Source of the DNA: Calditrichota bacterium
GTDB taxonomy: Bacteria; Zhuqueibacterota; Zhuqueibacteria; Zhuqueibacterales; Geothermadaptataceae
Direction of reading: 5' to 3'
Assembly (NCBI GenBank): GCA_008501765.1
Contig: QQUE01000007.1
Location: forward strand, 496,001-560,000
Length of the DNA stretch: 64,000 bases
Numbering within the stretch: position 1 is the stretch's first letter; each line of letters opens with the position of its first letter. A program made the position numbers and the translations under genes. Below the pieces are notes generated by a model. It searched no databases and was not told where the DNA came from. It saw nothing but the letters and a program-made list of their open reading frames with translations. Of the stretch, positions 1 through 9,464 are shown in pieces.

Positions 1-1768
1 CGCCACTTTTGATATATTTCTCTATTTTATTCAATGTTTTAAGCGGCATGCTTTCGATATTTGGCAGCAGAAGAGCCTGGTACTGCAAATTTCCAACTTT
101 CAACTTCCCGTCTGCAACACTGGCCATATTCTGCAATGCATCATCATTCAATAGATCAAAATCGTAGCCATTTGAAATCAGCAAGTGTCCCAGTTCGCCC
201 CAATCGAACTCGCGCGTCCATTTTCGTGCATTGAGAACAACTTTAGTCCATTGGTTAGCCAGCGGAGAATAAATAGCGATGTCCGGCGCGAAATCACCTT
301 TTTGCAGCAGCACGGCGCAACGGGCAACGTATTCAGCGAGCAATGGATAATATTTCCACAGAATATTTTGATGATTGAGCAAAGCTGCAAAACCGATGGT
401 GCGCGAAGGCGCAATATCCCGCTCCGGACTGTAACTGTAACCGTGATTGTAGAATTTTGTCGCACCCGAGCGCAGATAGCCATCGCTGGCGATTTTCAAT
501 TCTTGAAGCGTCGAACGGTACCGTTCCCAATGCATAAAAGTATAGGCCTCGGTGGTAATTATTTTCCGCCCGTAAATGTGCGCACCGGAGGCGACATATT
601 TTTTCGGTCCAATGCGCGTGTCGAACCAGGGGTGCTGATCTTTCTCTCCCGGAGTGATTTCCATCTCAGGGATGTGCGTCATGCCCGCGGCTTCAATATT
701 GTCTGTTGTCAATCCATAGGGCTGAATCCGGGCTTTAACATTGTGTTGCGCGCACCAATTTGTAAAAGTCTTGAAAAACGCATTCAATCCTTGCTGATGT
801 AAAAATTCGTTTACATCAAATCGAATTTTTGGTGAAATATCACCAACATCCCACCAAATTGCTGGCAGATATTTGGTTACATCGTATTTTTTGGATTTTT
901 GGAATTGCTCCAGCAAATCATCGCTCCAATAAATTCCGGAAGCGGAGTTGGGCAATTCAAAACTATCGGCAAACATCGACTCAACCGTTTTACCGAATTC
1001 AGCGCCAAATGCCTGGTACAGTTTGCCGCCAAAGTCTTCGCAGTAATGCTGCATGGCTTTTTCGCTAAAATGATCGACGGCTTCACCGGGATTGGTTTTA
1101 AGCCAGAACGCCATGATACGCCATTGGCCATCTGGAATCTGCCATTTCAGTAAATTTTGGCTATCGTAATCGGTTAAAATCTGTAGCGATTTTTCATCAA
1201 TTTTTTTGTTTTCAATTTTCCCTGCAACGACTGCGAGTAATTTTTCATCTCCACTTAATTTAGGTGTAAACTTCTCCCATGAACGCTTCGTTTTAGTTAA
1301 TTTTGTTGGGAGTTTCTGGTCAAATAATGCTGGTCCCGTAACGATGATTGATGTTGGCACAATATCTTTGCTGCGCTCATTTTCCGGAACCCAGTCCCCC
1401 CCGATTATCCAGCCCGGGCCGCCAAAATTGATCGAAACTTTCATACCGAGCCGCTTGGCCTCAAAAACCATATGCTTTAGCAAATCGATGAACTCAGCAG
1501 ACATGAACGACACATTGCCCTTTTCATAAAAACGCTGCATTGTAATCTGCTCGACGCCACCGATGCCGTGGGCGTGCATTTGCTCCAACTCCCAGGTAAT
1601 CTCTTCTTTGGTCACTGACATCGGCCACCACCAGCGGGTGTGCGGACGGTATTCTATGGGTGGATCGCGAAATTCCGTCATCAGCGTTTCCCAATCAGCC
1701 TGAGCTGCGAGATCACTGAAGAAACTGCAAAAAAGAAAAAGCATCGCAATTTTGCTGAGCTTAACCAA
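1..1768 (-). CDS. Glycoside hydrolase family 106 alpha-L-rhamnosidase-like protein, N-terminal part (runs off the window)
   Basis: The frame is open from about 1768 to base 1 with no stop, so about 589 N-terminal residues are visible and the C-terminus lies outside. The N-terminus has the GH106 pattern: RPHTRWWWP, then EITWELEQMHAHGIGGVEQ, followed by FGGPGWIIGGDWVP and a TIM-barrel-like stretch. GH106 enzymes remove alpha-L-rhamnose from plant and algal glycans. An ATG at 1744 has no ribosome-binding site. A TTG at 1768 is preceded by AAAGGG at suitable distance and gives a proper signal peptide (VKLSKIAMLFLFCSFFSDLAAQ), so I prefer the TTG. That start lies only 3 nt after the amidohydrolase stop, which suggests co-transcription. 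The catalytic acids lie too far downstream to judge here. Family assignment is by recalled motif similarity. Confidence 0.8.
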   Translation of the reverse strand, partial: MVKLSKIAMLFLFCSFFSDLAAQADWETLMTEFRDPPIEYRPHTRWWWPMSVTKEEITWELEQMHAHGIGGVEQITMQRFYEKGNVSFMSAEFIDLLKHMVFEAKRLGMKVSINFGGPGWIIGGDWVPENERSKDIVPTSIIVTGPALFDQKLPTKLTKTKRSWEKFTPKLSGDEKLLAVVAGKIENKKIDEKSLQILTDYDSQNLLKWQIPDGQWRIMAFWLKTNPGEAVDHFSEKAMQHYCEDFGGKLYQAFGAEFGKTVESMFADSFELPNSASGIYWSDDLLEQFQKSKKYDVTKYLPAIWWDVGDISPKIRFDVNEFLHQQGLNAFFKTFTNWCAQHNVKARIQPYGLTTDNIEAAGMTHIPEMEITPGEKDQHPWFDTRIGPKKYVASGAHIYGRKIITTEAYTFMHWERYRSTLQELKIASDGYLRSGATKFYNHGYSYSPERDIAPSRTIGFAALLNHQNILWKYYPLLAEYVARCAVLLQKGDFAPDIAIYSPLANQWTKVVLNARKWTREFDWGELGHLLISNGYDFDLLNDDALQNMASVADGKLKVGNLQYQALLLPNIESMPLKTLNKIEKYIKSG

Positions 1769-1771
1769 TGC

Positions 1772-3724
1772 CTAAAACCCTTTCACCTCAATTTCATCTT
1801 CCGGATCAATTAAACGAACGTAAAGCCCCCAATTGGCGCCCAGATTTTCCACTTTCACCAGGAGTTTGTTCGTGCCTTTTTTCAGGTGAATATCCAAAAA
1901 CTCGTTATCTGCAAAAGCACGCCTGCCAATGTGTTTGTTGTAAATAATAGTATCATTGAGCCAAATTTTTGCGCCATCATTGCTGCCAAGTGACATACGA
2001 ATATTTTTTGTCACCGGGCTGGAAATTTCGGCGTATGCGTAGGCCATGCCAGTCAAATCGCCCTGTTGAATTTTCAGGCTATTCTGAAAAACGGATAGGA
2101 AATTTAAGTGCCCTGATTCATTTGTCAGCACATTTTGCCAGTATATCTTTTCACCGGCGCCGTTAAATGTGTGTGAAATATTGTTACTTTCTTCTGGTGG
2201 AAGTGGGTTATCCAATCCGCTTCCAAACTCAAATGGCCCGACAACAATCCAATCACGAATAAAACCTTTGGTCGAGCGATGAATTTGCCACCACTGTTTT
2301 AAATTGCCCGGTCGATTCAAAACAGCGAGATCATCCGGTTTCCGCGAATGCCCCTGCAAGCGAAAAACTTCAAGTGCGTTGGTACGCAATATTCGCTGCG
2401 CAACTGCGATGGCTTCTTTTTCACTCAAATAGCCGCTGCTAACTTTTTCAATGAGCACTTCAGCAACGATGCGCCGCGCCATCACAGCGTGGGCATAAAC
2501 GAGCTCAACAACACTGTAATCGCCGCCAAAAGCCAAAATTTTATTGGCGGGAACCGTCTCGATCCATTCGTGTAAATAGCGTTTACTGTACGATGGCGAA
2601 ATGATAGCACTCCAGCACATATCGATATAAACATTGGGAAAATTTTTCGCCAGCACGGCAAGTTCGCCACCGTAAGGATAGCTGCCGTGGAACAAACAAA
2701 AATCAACGCGCGGATGCGCCATCAAAAGTTTTGTCAAGTGGGTTGGGTTGGAATTGGTAATAATATTGCCGTTTCCAGCCTGAAGCCCGGTATGAATTTG
2801 CACAGGTAGATCAAATTCTTCAGCCAAGTCAACAAGCCGGTGCATAATATAATCCTGCAGCTCTTTCATTTCAGCCGCAGACAACAGGGGTGATCCAGGT
2901 TTGGTATTCAATATTCGAGAAAAATGGGACTGTGCTCGGTCTTCGGGACAGTTGCCAAAATCGAGGGTGCGATTGTAGGCCAGACCCGACTTGATGCCCA
3001 CCATTTTACGCTGCACGCCATTTGAAACAGCCTTGCGCAGAGCAGTTAAATAATCCGCCAAATTGTGAATCTCAATTCGAAAATCTTTGGCAATTTTCGT
3101 GATGCTGCTTTTGGAGGAAATCATGACAAAATTATCAAACCGCTCCACATGCCGGAATTGGCTGGAATCAAACTGCGCTATACTACCATCGAGAATGGAA
3201 AGCTCAATTCGGGCTTTGTCTCTTAATATTTTCTTGTACAATCCGGCTTTGCTGGCTTCTCTTATTTTCTGGGATAATTCTTTATAATTATTTTCATCGA
3301 TATCAGAAAATCCATAAAGATCGTTTGCAGCGATGAGCGGCACACGACCGTAGCCGGTGGTTCGCATAACCTGAAAATAGGGGGCAAACAATTGCCAGCG
3401 CTCGTCAATGGAAAAGTCCTGACCGAAAATAACGCCGATCATGTCAAGTGAGTTGCTTGCCGAAGTCAAATCCTCCAACGCATAATGTCGAAACAGGTGG
3501 GTAAAATCCAGTTTATCGGCATTGGCGATACGAGCGGTTTCTGATTCCAGATGCTCGTGCGTATCAATTATCCAGATGTTATCAACCGCAGTTTTAATTC
3601 TTTCAGCAAAACCAGATTTTGGGAGATCAGACACTGTTCGAATTTGTGAAAACAATAATACTGAATTCACAAATACAAAAACGAGCCCAGCCGCAAGCGA
3701 GAAATATATACGTTTTTTCACCAT
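1772..3724 (-). CDS. Secreted amidohydrolase-family protein with C-terminal beta-sandwich-like module
   Basis: This is a 650-residue protein with an N-terminal signal peptide (residues 1-27, ending LLFSQ). Residues 50-480 resemble the metal-dependent amidohydrolase (amidohydrolase_2 / uronate-isomerase-like) barrel. Visible ligand motifs are DTHEH (54-58), QIHTG (His311), FHGSYPYGGE (His346) and AFGGDYS (Asp402). Residues about 490-650 form a separate module with the core LGSNDGAKIWLND, an LKKGTN turn and NLGANWGLYVR. The same module ends the ThuA-HEAT protein at 6026-9463. The substrate is unknown; the setting among glycan enzymes suggests a sugar-derived lactone, amide or uronate. AGGGAA precedes the ATG. 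The gene sits 17 nt after the glycerophosphodiesterase gene and 3 nt before the GH106 gene, so the three probably share a transcript. Confidence 0.75.
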   Translation of the reverse strand: MVKKRIYFSLAAGLVFVFVNSVLLFSQIRTVSDLPKSGFAERIKTAVDNIWIIDTHEHLESETARIANADKLDFTHLFRHYALEDLTSASNSLDMIGVIFGQDFSIDERWQLFAPYFQVMRTTGYGRVPLIAANDLYGFSDIDENNYKELSQKIREASKAGLYKKILRDKARIELSILDGSIAQFDSSQFRHVERFDNFVMISSKSSITKIAKDFRIEIHNLADYLTALRKAVSNGVQRKMVGIKSGLAYNRTLDFGNCPEDRAQSHFSRILNTKPGSPLLSAAEMKELQDYIMHRLVDLAEEFDLPVQIHTGLQAGNGNIITNSNPTHLTKLLMAHPRVDFCLFHGSYPYGGELAVLAKNFPNVYIDMCWSAIISPSYSKRYLHEWIETVPANKILAFGGDYSVVELVYAHAVMARRIVAEVLIEKVSSGYLSEKEAIAVAQRILRTNALEVFRLQGHSRKPDDLAVLNRPGNLKQWWQIHRSTKGFIRDWIVVGPFEFGSGLDNPLPPEESNNISHTFNGAGEKIYWQNVLTNESGHLNFLSVFQNSLKIQQGDLTGMAYAYAEISSPVTKNIRMSLGSNDGAKIWLNDTIIYNKHIGRRAFADNEFLDIHLKKGTNKLLVKVENLGANWGLYVRLIDPEDEIEVKGF

Positions 3725-3741
3725 TTCCCTACTTTCACTAT

Positions 3742-4593
3742 TTAAAATCGCGTTTCATCCAGCAATTTTAGCCACAAATCAGGGTTATCGGTTTGCACGA
3801 TATCCGCATTCCCGATTATGAATGGCAAATATGCAGATTGCACGCTGTCTTTTCGTGCTTTCCGATCAAGTTTTCCGAGCGAGTTAACCCACAAATTGGC
3901 GCCCGCCGCTTTAATTGTTGAATCAACCGCGGAAGTAAAAATATCTGCGTTAATTTGAATCACCGGCGAATTAAACCGTGCAATTGCCATTTTCACTTCT
4001 TCGAAGGTTTCTGCGCGTGGTAAAACCAAAAGTTTGGGATCGAGCAATTTGATGCTATCGAGCACAGCGAAGTCATGATCAAAGAACATAACCTGTTTTT
4101 GGGTTTCTGTTTTTTGAACAAGTGCAACCAGGTCACGCAGTGAAGCTGATTTATTATCAAGATCAAACATCAAATGATTTTTTCCCAGCAAGAGCGCCTG
4201 CTCAAGAGTTGGGATAAAATGTGTGAGGGAATCATCCGGTGCATTTTTAAGGGACAATTTTTTTATATCCGACCACATTAAAGAATCCACCCTGCCAGTC
4301 CCGTTTGTTGTGCGCTCGAGCGTTTTGTCGTGCATCAAAATAAGCATGCCATCCATCGTCTGCCGGACATCAATTTCGATGATTGCGACGCCCATATCGA
4401 TGGCATGCTGAATGGCTGCGAGGGAATTTTCCGGATAGTACAAATGCACTGCCCGGTGCGCGGCTACGAGAACTTCAGGCGAGGAAGGATTGTTAAATGT
4501 GTACAATATTTTGCTAACTGGGGATGTTTTTTTTGATTCACATCCTGCAACGATCAGTAAAATTATCGCTAACAAATAAGTGCATTTTTTCAT
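3742..4593 (-). CDS. Glycerophosphodiester phosphodiesterase lipoprotein
   Basis: This is a 283-residue protein with a lipoprotein signal: hydrophobic stretch followed by VAGC, lipid Cys18. The GDPD family pattern is complete: AAHRA (His46, Arg47), PENS (Glu55), EIDVRQT (Glu73, Asp75), DG.L..MHD (His88) and LERTTNGTG. Enzymes of this family hydrolyse glycerophosphodiesters to an alcohol and glycerol-3-phosphate with a divalent metal. The lipid anchor places it facing the periplasm. An OPA-family (GlpT-like) organophosphate carrier lies further upstream in the same gene block at 14929-16197; a link between the two is only an inference. The length is normal for the family. The start follows a weak GGAAA-type site. 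Confidence 0.88.
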   Translation of the reverse strand: MKKCTYLLAIILLIVAGCESKKTSPVSKILYTFNNPSSPEVLVAAHRAVHLYYPENSLAAIQHAIDMGVAIIEIDVRQTMDGMLILMHDKTLERTTNGTGRVDSLMWSDIKKLSLKNAPDDSLTHFIPTLEQALLLGKNHLMFDLDNKSASLRDLVALVQKTETQKQVMFFDHDFAVLDSIKLLDPKLLVLPRAETFEEVKMAIARFNSPVIQINADIFTSAVDSTIKAAGANLWVNSLGKLDRKARKDSVQSAYLPFIIGNADIVQTDNPDLWLKLLDETRF

Positions 4594-4679
4594 ACAAGGA
4601 TTTCCAACTATTTAAATAAACTAAGTAATGGTTTATACAAATCTGCAAAAATAATGTCCGACCGTTGCCATCAGCGTGA

Positions 4680-4717
4680 GATTCCGGGATTCGATAAAAA
4701 ACATCGAACCCGGAATG
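4680..4717. repeat. Palindromic REP-like unit
   Basis: In the 180-bp gap between two minus-strand genes, GATTCCGGGATTCGAT and ATCGAACCCGGAATGAC form an imperfect hairpin with a short A-rich loop. The outer GTCATTCC/GGAATGAC ends recur at 27204 and about 30812-30890, so it belongs to a dispersed family. There is no T-run, so a terminator role is not evident. Confidence 0.6.
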
Positions 4718-4773
4718 ACATCCTGAACGCGTTTTATAAGATATTACTATTGCAAATCAATATAGCAAAATTA

Positions 4774-6015
4774 TTAAAACAATATTTCAGCACCACGCCC
4801 CTGCTGAATTAATGGAATGTAAGTTTCCAATTCCGTTTGCACTTCGGGATCCGTCAAATCAATAGTTTGTTTTTTTTCATCTGCCATATACGCGGCCATG
4901 ATTAGTTTGGTAATTTCCAGCCCGTATTCCCAGGACAAAAATCCATCGCGCCCGGCGAGGAATGCAAGCGCAGCATCTTTGTTTTCATCGGTGTATCCGT
5001 ACAGATCCGCCTCATTTTGTTGCACAGCAAGCAATCCTCGCGATGCCGTCGATTTCTCCAGCGCGATTTCTGCATCCGCAACAGCATCAGCTGCTGCGTC
5101 ACCGATAAAAACTTGCAGTGATGAATTCAAGGTGTTGACTTCGAAGGCGTATCCCGGGCCCATGCCATCCATGAACAGACGTAATCCCTGCTTTTCAAAC
5201 ATCCACGAATTGGTAAATTGAGCTTTGACCAATTGCCCGGTCTCAGGATTTTTAAAAGTCACCATGCCGGTGACAAAGTCTTCCGCCGGTGTTTTGCTAT
5301 AGTCGACACCAAAATCTTGCAGTAATTTTTCACGCCACTTCGGCTGCCCCCATTTTAATAGAGCACAGTCACAAGAAACCGAGACCGGCTGCAGAAATGT
5401 CAACGGCTTGTCTGGTGGCGTCAGCGTGTACCAGCCGACAGCGATACTGTGGCATCCCATATCGCTCAAAACACCGCCACCCTGTTTTGTCGGATCCCAA
5501 AACCACGGCATGTGCGGACCGCCGTGTTCTTCAGAAGAGCGTGTCAACATCAGTGGCCCCATGGATTTTTGCTGCGGCGCCAATTGTTGCATCTGCGCTC
5601 GAATTAACTTCATAAAAACCTGATTTTCAAAATACGCTGTTCGCACGTCGACTTCATCAACAAGTTTGAGAATTTTTCGTGCTTCGGCCATGTTTCGCGC
5701 CAGCGGCTTATCGCAGATTATACCTTTGAGTGCGGCTCCATTTTTTATGGCAGCAACGATTTCTTCAACGATGGCAACACGGGTAAAATTGGGGGTAAAA
5801 ATCGCAATGGCATCGACGTTCTGTGCCATTTTTCGAATATTTTCATAAACTGTGCAGGGGCCAATTCCCAGGTCATAGACATACTGTGAAAACTCTTGCG
5901 CAGACTCCAACGAAACGACGCCGGTGATATCTATTTCCCGTATTTGCGCAATGGCCTGCGCTTGAAACTTTGCGATAAATCCGGCGCCGATAATTCCGAG
6001 TTTTAATGTTTTCAT
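4774..6015 (-). CDS. Gfo/Idh/MocA-family oxidoreductase, cytoplasmic
   Basis: The protein has 413 residues and no export signal. The N-terminal Rossmann motif GIIGAGFIAKFQ binds NAD(P), and CDKPLARNMAEA (lysine of the EKP-like motif) marks the family's catalytic region. The C-terminal part has the expected alpha/beta domain with GGGVLSDMGCHSI. Members oxidise or reduce sugars, inositols and their derivatives at one ring carbon. A TTG lies two codons upstream, but GAGG sits 7 nt before the ATG at 6015, so I use the ATG. It follows the ThuA-HEAT gene by 10 nt, which points to one operon. The substrate cannot be told from sequence. Confidence 0.85.
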   Translation of the reverse strand: MKTLKLGIIGAGFIAKFQAQAIAQIREIDITGVVSLESAQEFSQYVYDLGIGPCTVYENIRKMAQNVDAIAIFTPNFTRVAIVEEIVAAIKNGAALKGIICDKPLARNMAEARKILKLVDEVDVRTAYFENQVFMKLIRAQMQQLAPQQKSMGPLMLTRSSEEHGGPHMPWFWDPTKQGGGVLSDMGCHSIAVGWYTLTPPDKPLTFLQPVSVSCDCALLKWGQPKWREKLLQDFGVDYSKTPAEDFVTGMVTFKNPETGQLVKAQFTNSWMFEKQGLRLFMDGMGPGYAFEVNTLNSSLQVFIGDAAADAVADAEIALEKSTASRGLLAVQQNEADLYGYTDENKDAALAFLAGRDGFLSWEYGLEITKLIMAAYMADEKKQTIDLTDPEVQTELETYIPLIQQGRGAEILF

Positions 6016-6025
6016 ATGCAATCCT

Positions 6026-9000
6026 CTAATTCTTAATTGGCTGGACTTTCAAATTTTGAATCTTGCTGCCGTCCAAATTTCGTACTCGTGCGCAAGCGCC
6101 CCAGGATCCTCCAAGTTGACGAATTTTAATCATTACTGTGTTCCACCCTTTTTTCAGCTCGATGGCCACAACATCAGCAGCAGGCGAAACGGTACGCGAG
6201 GTATCGTTGCTGTGGATCAGTTCGCCGTTAAACCAGGCTTTGATTCCATCGTTGCTGCCGAGTTCGAGATTGGCTTTTTGAGCTTGCTCAGCCCAGATAT
6301 TCGTGCGTAAATATGCAGCGCAGAATGTGCCACCACCAAACAAATTTGTTAGATTTACCTGCCAAGGTGCATTTTTATCGGTAACCGCTGTAACTGTCTG
6401 CCATTCAATATTTAAATCATTTTTCTCCGGCGGGAATTCGAAGTAAAAAAGGTCCTCACTTTCGTGTGTGAAGGGCCCGGCAATTTGCCACTGTGTGATA
6501 AATCCTTCAAATTTTTCGATCTGATTAATGTGCTGCTGCGCTTCAGCAACTATGCCTGTATTTGGGGAATTTTGTTGAATCTGAATCAGCACTTTTTTTG
6601 TTTTTACCGGATGGTGCACCAGGATTTCCGCGGCAATTTTCACAGCAGCAACTTCAGCTTCTGGTCGCAGAGAAGGAACTTCTAAATAATGTACCGCCAT
6701 GTCAAATGCAGATTCCGTGTCCATGGTTCCCAGGCCAGAAAGGACCAATTTTCTTTCACTATCATTTTTCGATAATTCCATTGCACGCTGGTAGCGCTTG
6801 ATGGCTTCGGTTTTGTCTTTTTTCCCAATAATTCCAGCCATGCGAACGAAGCCACGCAACGCCAAAACCCGATCGACAGCGGAATCACTTGTAAGGATTA
6901 AATTTTCCAATTCCTGTGCGGGTTCGGCTGTTGGCCATTGTGACAATGCACGAATGGCTGCGGATTTAAGAGCGGTACTGGTGTCCATCAGCGTATTTCT
7001 AAGCACCGGTAACGAGGATTGATGACCAATTTTAGCAAGCACCAGCAATAAAGATCGCCGCGCTTCAATAGCGGTGATATTTGGTAAAATCGAGAGAATA
7101 AATTCGGAAATTTCTGAATGCTCTTTTGTTCCGCTGGATTCTTTTATTGCAACAGCGTGCAGTGTTTTTTCCAATGCAGCACGCTCAGTTTCATCCGCTG
7201 CTGCAATTAACAAATCAACCAACTGCAGGGCTTTGTCCGGTTTTGCAATTAACTGCAAGGCCCGAATCGACTCCAGTCGAATTTTTGCTTCATTTGAACC
7301 GGCTGATTTTAACAACGCATCGGCAATGAATGAATCGGGATCACGTGGCTTCCGGACTCGCAAACTGCGAATGAGCTGAAATTTCGTATTTGAATCGACA
7401 TTCGGCATAAGATCGACAATCCGGGACTCGATACCATTTCCGGGAAGCCGGTATAAACTTGTGCGGGCGGCAGGAGCCTTCAAGTTGGGCTGACATGCGA
7501 GTTTTGCCAAAAAATAAACGGATGAAGTATCACCTATTTCACCCATTGTTTGCAGCGCTGCGATAGCAACGTCATCATTTTTATTCACGGCCAATTCGGT
7601 GACAATTTTTAATAATTCAGGATCACGTCTGCTGCTCAAAGCATCGAGGATTTTCACCTGGTCTCCGGCTGCTAATACGGGCAATGACTTGACGATTCCG
7701 CGAATATTAAACTCCGGCGGCATCCCGCGAACAATCATCGCAACTGCTGCACGCATCTCCGAATTGTCGTTTTTCAAAACTTCGATCAACAATTCACCAA
7801 CGCCGTGAACACCGCTGTGAACCAGACCATTCAAGGCGGCATAGCGCACGGTGTTCGGTTCGGACGAACTGAAAAGCGTCTTATAAATTTTACTGGCTTC
7901 ACTTGTCTTCTTTAGCTCGAGCAATTGATCGGCACAATTCAGATAAGCATCGACAACTTCTGCATGCAAATGGTCGAGATTTACCCTGGCTTCTGACAAT
8001 GCTTGAATGGCCGATTTATTGCCAATTTTCCCCAAAGCTGCGATGGCAGCCGTAGCCACATTTTTATCTTCGGAATAGATCATTTGTTTTAATTTAGGCA
8101 CGATTTTGAAGTCCCGTCTCTCGCCAATGGAATTTATAATTCCAATTTTTGCTGTACCGCGGGATTTCAACAATGCTTTTCGAAAAGCTCGATCGACGGC
8201 TTTATCCGGGATTTTTTCGAGGGCAAATCGGGCCATTTCAACGGTTGCTGAATTGTTGAGCATTTTTGCCAATTGATTCACTGATCTCTTTGAACCATAA
8301 ATACCGAGCATTTGGCAAATATATTGTTTGCCGTCCAGACTGGCATCTGATTCAAGGAATTTGATTAATCTTTTTTCAGTCGTGCGGCTGGTTTTTGGAG
8401 ATTGGTGGGCCAATGAGATAAATTCACGCAGAGCAAAATGATGCTCCAGACTTTCGCCAAATTTATAGGCCGCAAGTTGGTCGAGTAACGAATCGAGTTC
8501 GGTGAAATCGAGTACGTTTTCAATAACAAAAGGAATGGGTTTTGTGTTTGCTTTCAAATCACCAAATGCGAATTGAATGCCGGCTAAATAATGCTGTAAA
8601 ATGGCCGCATTCCAATAAATTTCCGGATTATGCCCGAATGAACAATAAAAGACGCGGCCTTTGCCGAATTTACGCACCCAACTGATCGGAACATCCCGGT
8701 CGGTAAAATGAACGCCTTTTGCCGCTAAATTGGTTTTATCGCGCATATTGAGGCCAATGAGTACACGGCTATTTTTTCTTAAATTCAGAAATTTATGGCG
8801 GTAAATCTCCTCGCAAATTTGAAAATTTTTATCCTGAAAGCTGCGATTCAAAACATGCTTGTGATCGGTTATCTCGATAGCCCATGTTCCATTGCCATTC
8901 CATGGATGGCCATCAAATTGCGCACCGAGCATTTCTGCGGCTTCGGGCCAGTCATAAAAATTATCCGTTGCTGCATGAATAGCAATCAGACCTTTACCGC

Positions 9001-9463
9001 TTTTCACAAATTCCAGCAGACTTTTTCTTAAAACCGGATCATCAAACTTTAAATTTGTTGTATTATTCAGCAGAATGGCATCGAATTCCTTGATTTTGTC
9101 CGGTGCAAACACGGCCAAATCTTCGCTAAAAACAACGTCAAAAGCGGCGGTTTTTTGCGCCATGAGTTCGAAGGTTTTGTTGGCAAATGGAATGGCGTCA
9201 TGCCGATAGCCGTCAGTCCGGGAAAATACCAACAGTTTGCGTGACTTTTTAGGTTGGCTGATCACTTTATCCGGAAGCGCCTGCTCGATTTTTTTTGCCT
9301 GCCCCGCTGTGACCTGACCGTGCATAGCGGTTGGAAAAATTAAAGCTGTAAAAACAAGCATCAAAATGAGAACGGTGAATGGCCTTAATCTATCCACTAA
9401 AATATCAATGGTTGATAGTTCGGAAAACTTGGACTTACCTGCGAATTTTCTATCATTTCTCAT
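6026..9463 (-). CDS. Secreted ThuA-like / HEAT-repeat protein with C-terminal module
   Basis: From the ATG at 9463 the protein has 1145 residues. That start has GGAGG 7 nt upstream and lies one base after the preceding gene's stop; an in-frame start at 9523 would overlap that gene and lacks a site. A membrane-spanning signal (FTVLILMLVFTALIFPTAMHGQ) comes first. Residues about 70-310 are a ThuA-like domain of glutamine-amidotransferase fold (FSRTDGYRHDAI, LIAIHAATDNFYDWPE, GRVFYCSFGHNPEIY). Residues about 340-960 are HEAT-type alpha-helical repeats. Residues about 975-1145 repeat the module found in the amidohydrolase at 1772 (LELGSNDGIKAWFNGE, LKKGWN, LGGSWGACAR). ThuA-type proteins usually sit with sugar dehydrogenases, as here. 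The reaction is unknown. Confidence 0.82.
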   Translation of the reverse strand: MRNDRKFAGKSKFSELSTIDILVDRLRPFTVLILMLVFTALIFPTAMHGQVTAGQAKKIEQALPDKVISQPKKSRKLLVFSRTDGYRHDAIPFANKTFELMAQKTAAFDVVFSEDLAVFAPDKIKEFDAILLNNTTNLKFDDPVLRKSLLEFVKSGKGLIAIHAATDNFYDWPEAAEMLGAQFDGHPWNGNGTWAIEITDHKHVLNRSFQDKNFQICEEIYRHKFLNLRKNSRVLIGLNMRDKTNLAAKGVHFTDRDVPISWVRKFGKGRVFYCSFGHNPEIYWNAAILQHYLAGIQFAFGDLKANTKPIPFVIENVLDFTELDSLLDQLAAYKFGESLEHHFALREFISLAHQSPKTSRTTEKRLIKFLESDASLDGKQYICQMLGIYGSKRSVNQLAKMLNNSATVEMARFALEKIPDKAVDRAFRKALLKSRGTAKIGIINSIGERRDFKIVPKLKQMIYSEDKNVATAAIAALGKIGNKSAIQALSEARVNLDHLHAEVVDAYLNCADQLLELKKTSEASKIYKTLFSSSEPNTVRYAALNGLVHSGVHGVGELLIEVLKNDNSEMRAAVAMIVRGMPPEFNIRGIVKSLPVLAAGDQVKILDALSSRRDPELLKIVTELAVNKNDDVAIAALQTMGEIGDTSSVYFLAKLACQPNLKAPAARTSLYRLPGNGIESRIVDLMPNVDSNTKFQLIRSLRVRKPRDPDSFIADALLKSAGSNEAKIRLESIRALQLIAKPDKALQLVDLLIAAADETERAALEKTLHAVAIKESSGTKEHSEISEFILSILPNITAIEARRSLLLVLAKIGHQSSLPVLRNTLMDTSTALKSAAIRALSQWPTAEPAQELENLILTSDSAVDRVLALRGFVRMAGIIGKKDKTEAIKRYQRAMELSKNDSERKLVLSGLGTMDTESAFDMAVHYLEVPSLRPEAEVAAVKIAAEILVHHPVKTKKVLIQIQQNSPNTGIVAEAQQHINQIEKFEGFITQWQIAGPFTHESEDLFYFEFPPEKNDLNIEWQTVTAVTDKNAPWQVNLTNLFGGGTFCAAYLRTNIWAEQAQKANLELGSNDGIKAWFNGELIHSNDTSRTVSPAADVVAIELKKGWNTVMIKIRQLGGSWGACARVRNLDGSKIQNLKVQPIKN

Positions 9464-9464
9464 T

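Noticed and set aside
185-802. Plus-strand reading frame of 205 codons
   Set aside because: It is antisense to the GH106 gene, whose minus-strand translation shows clear family motifs over the same bases.
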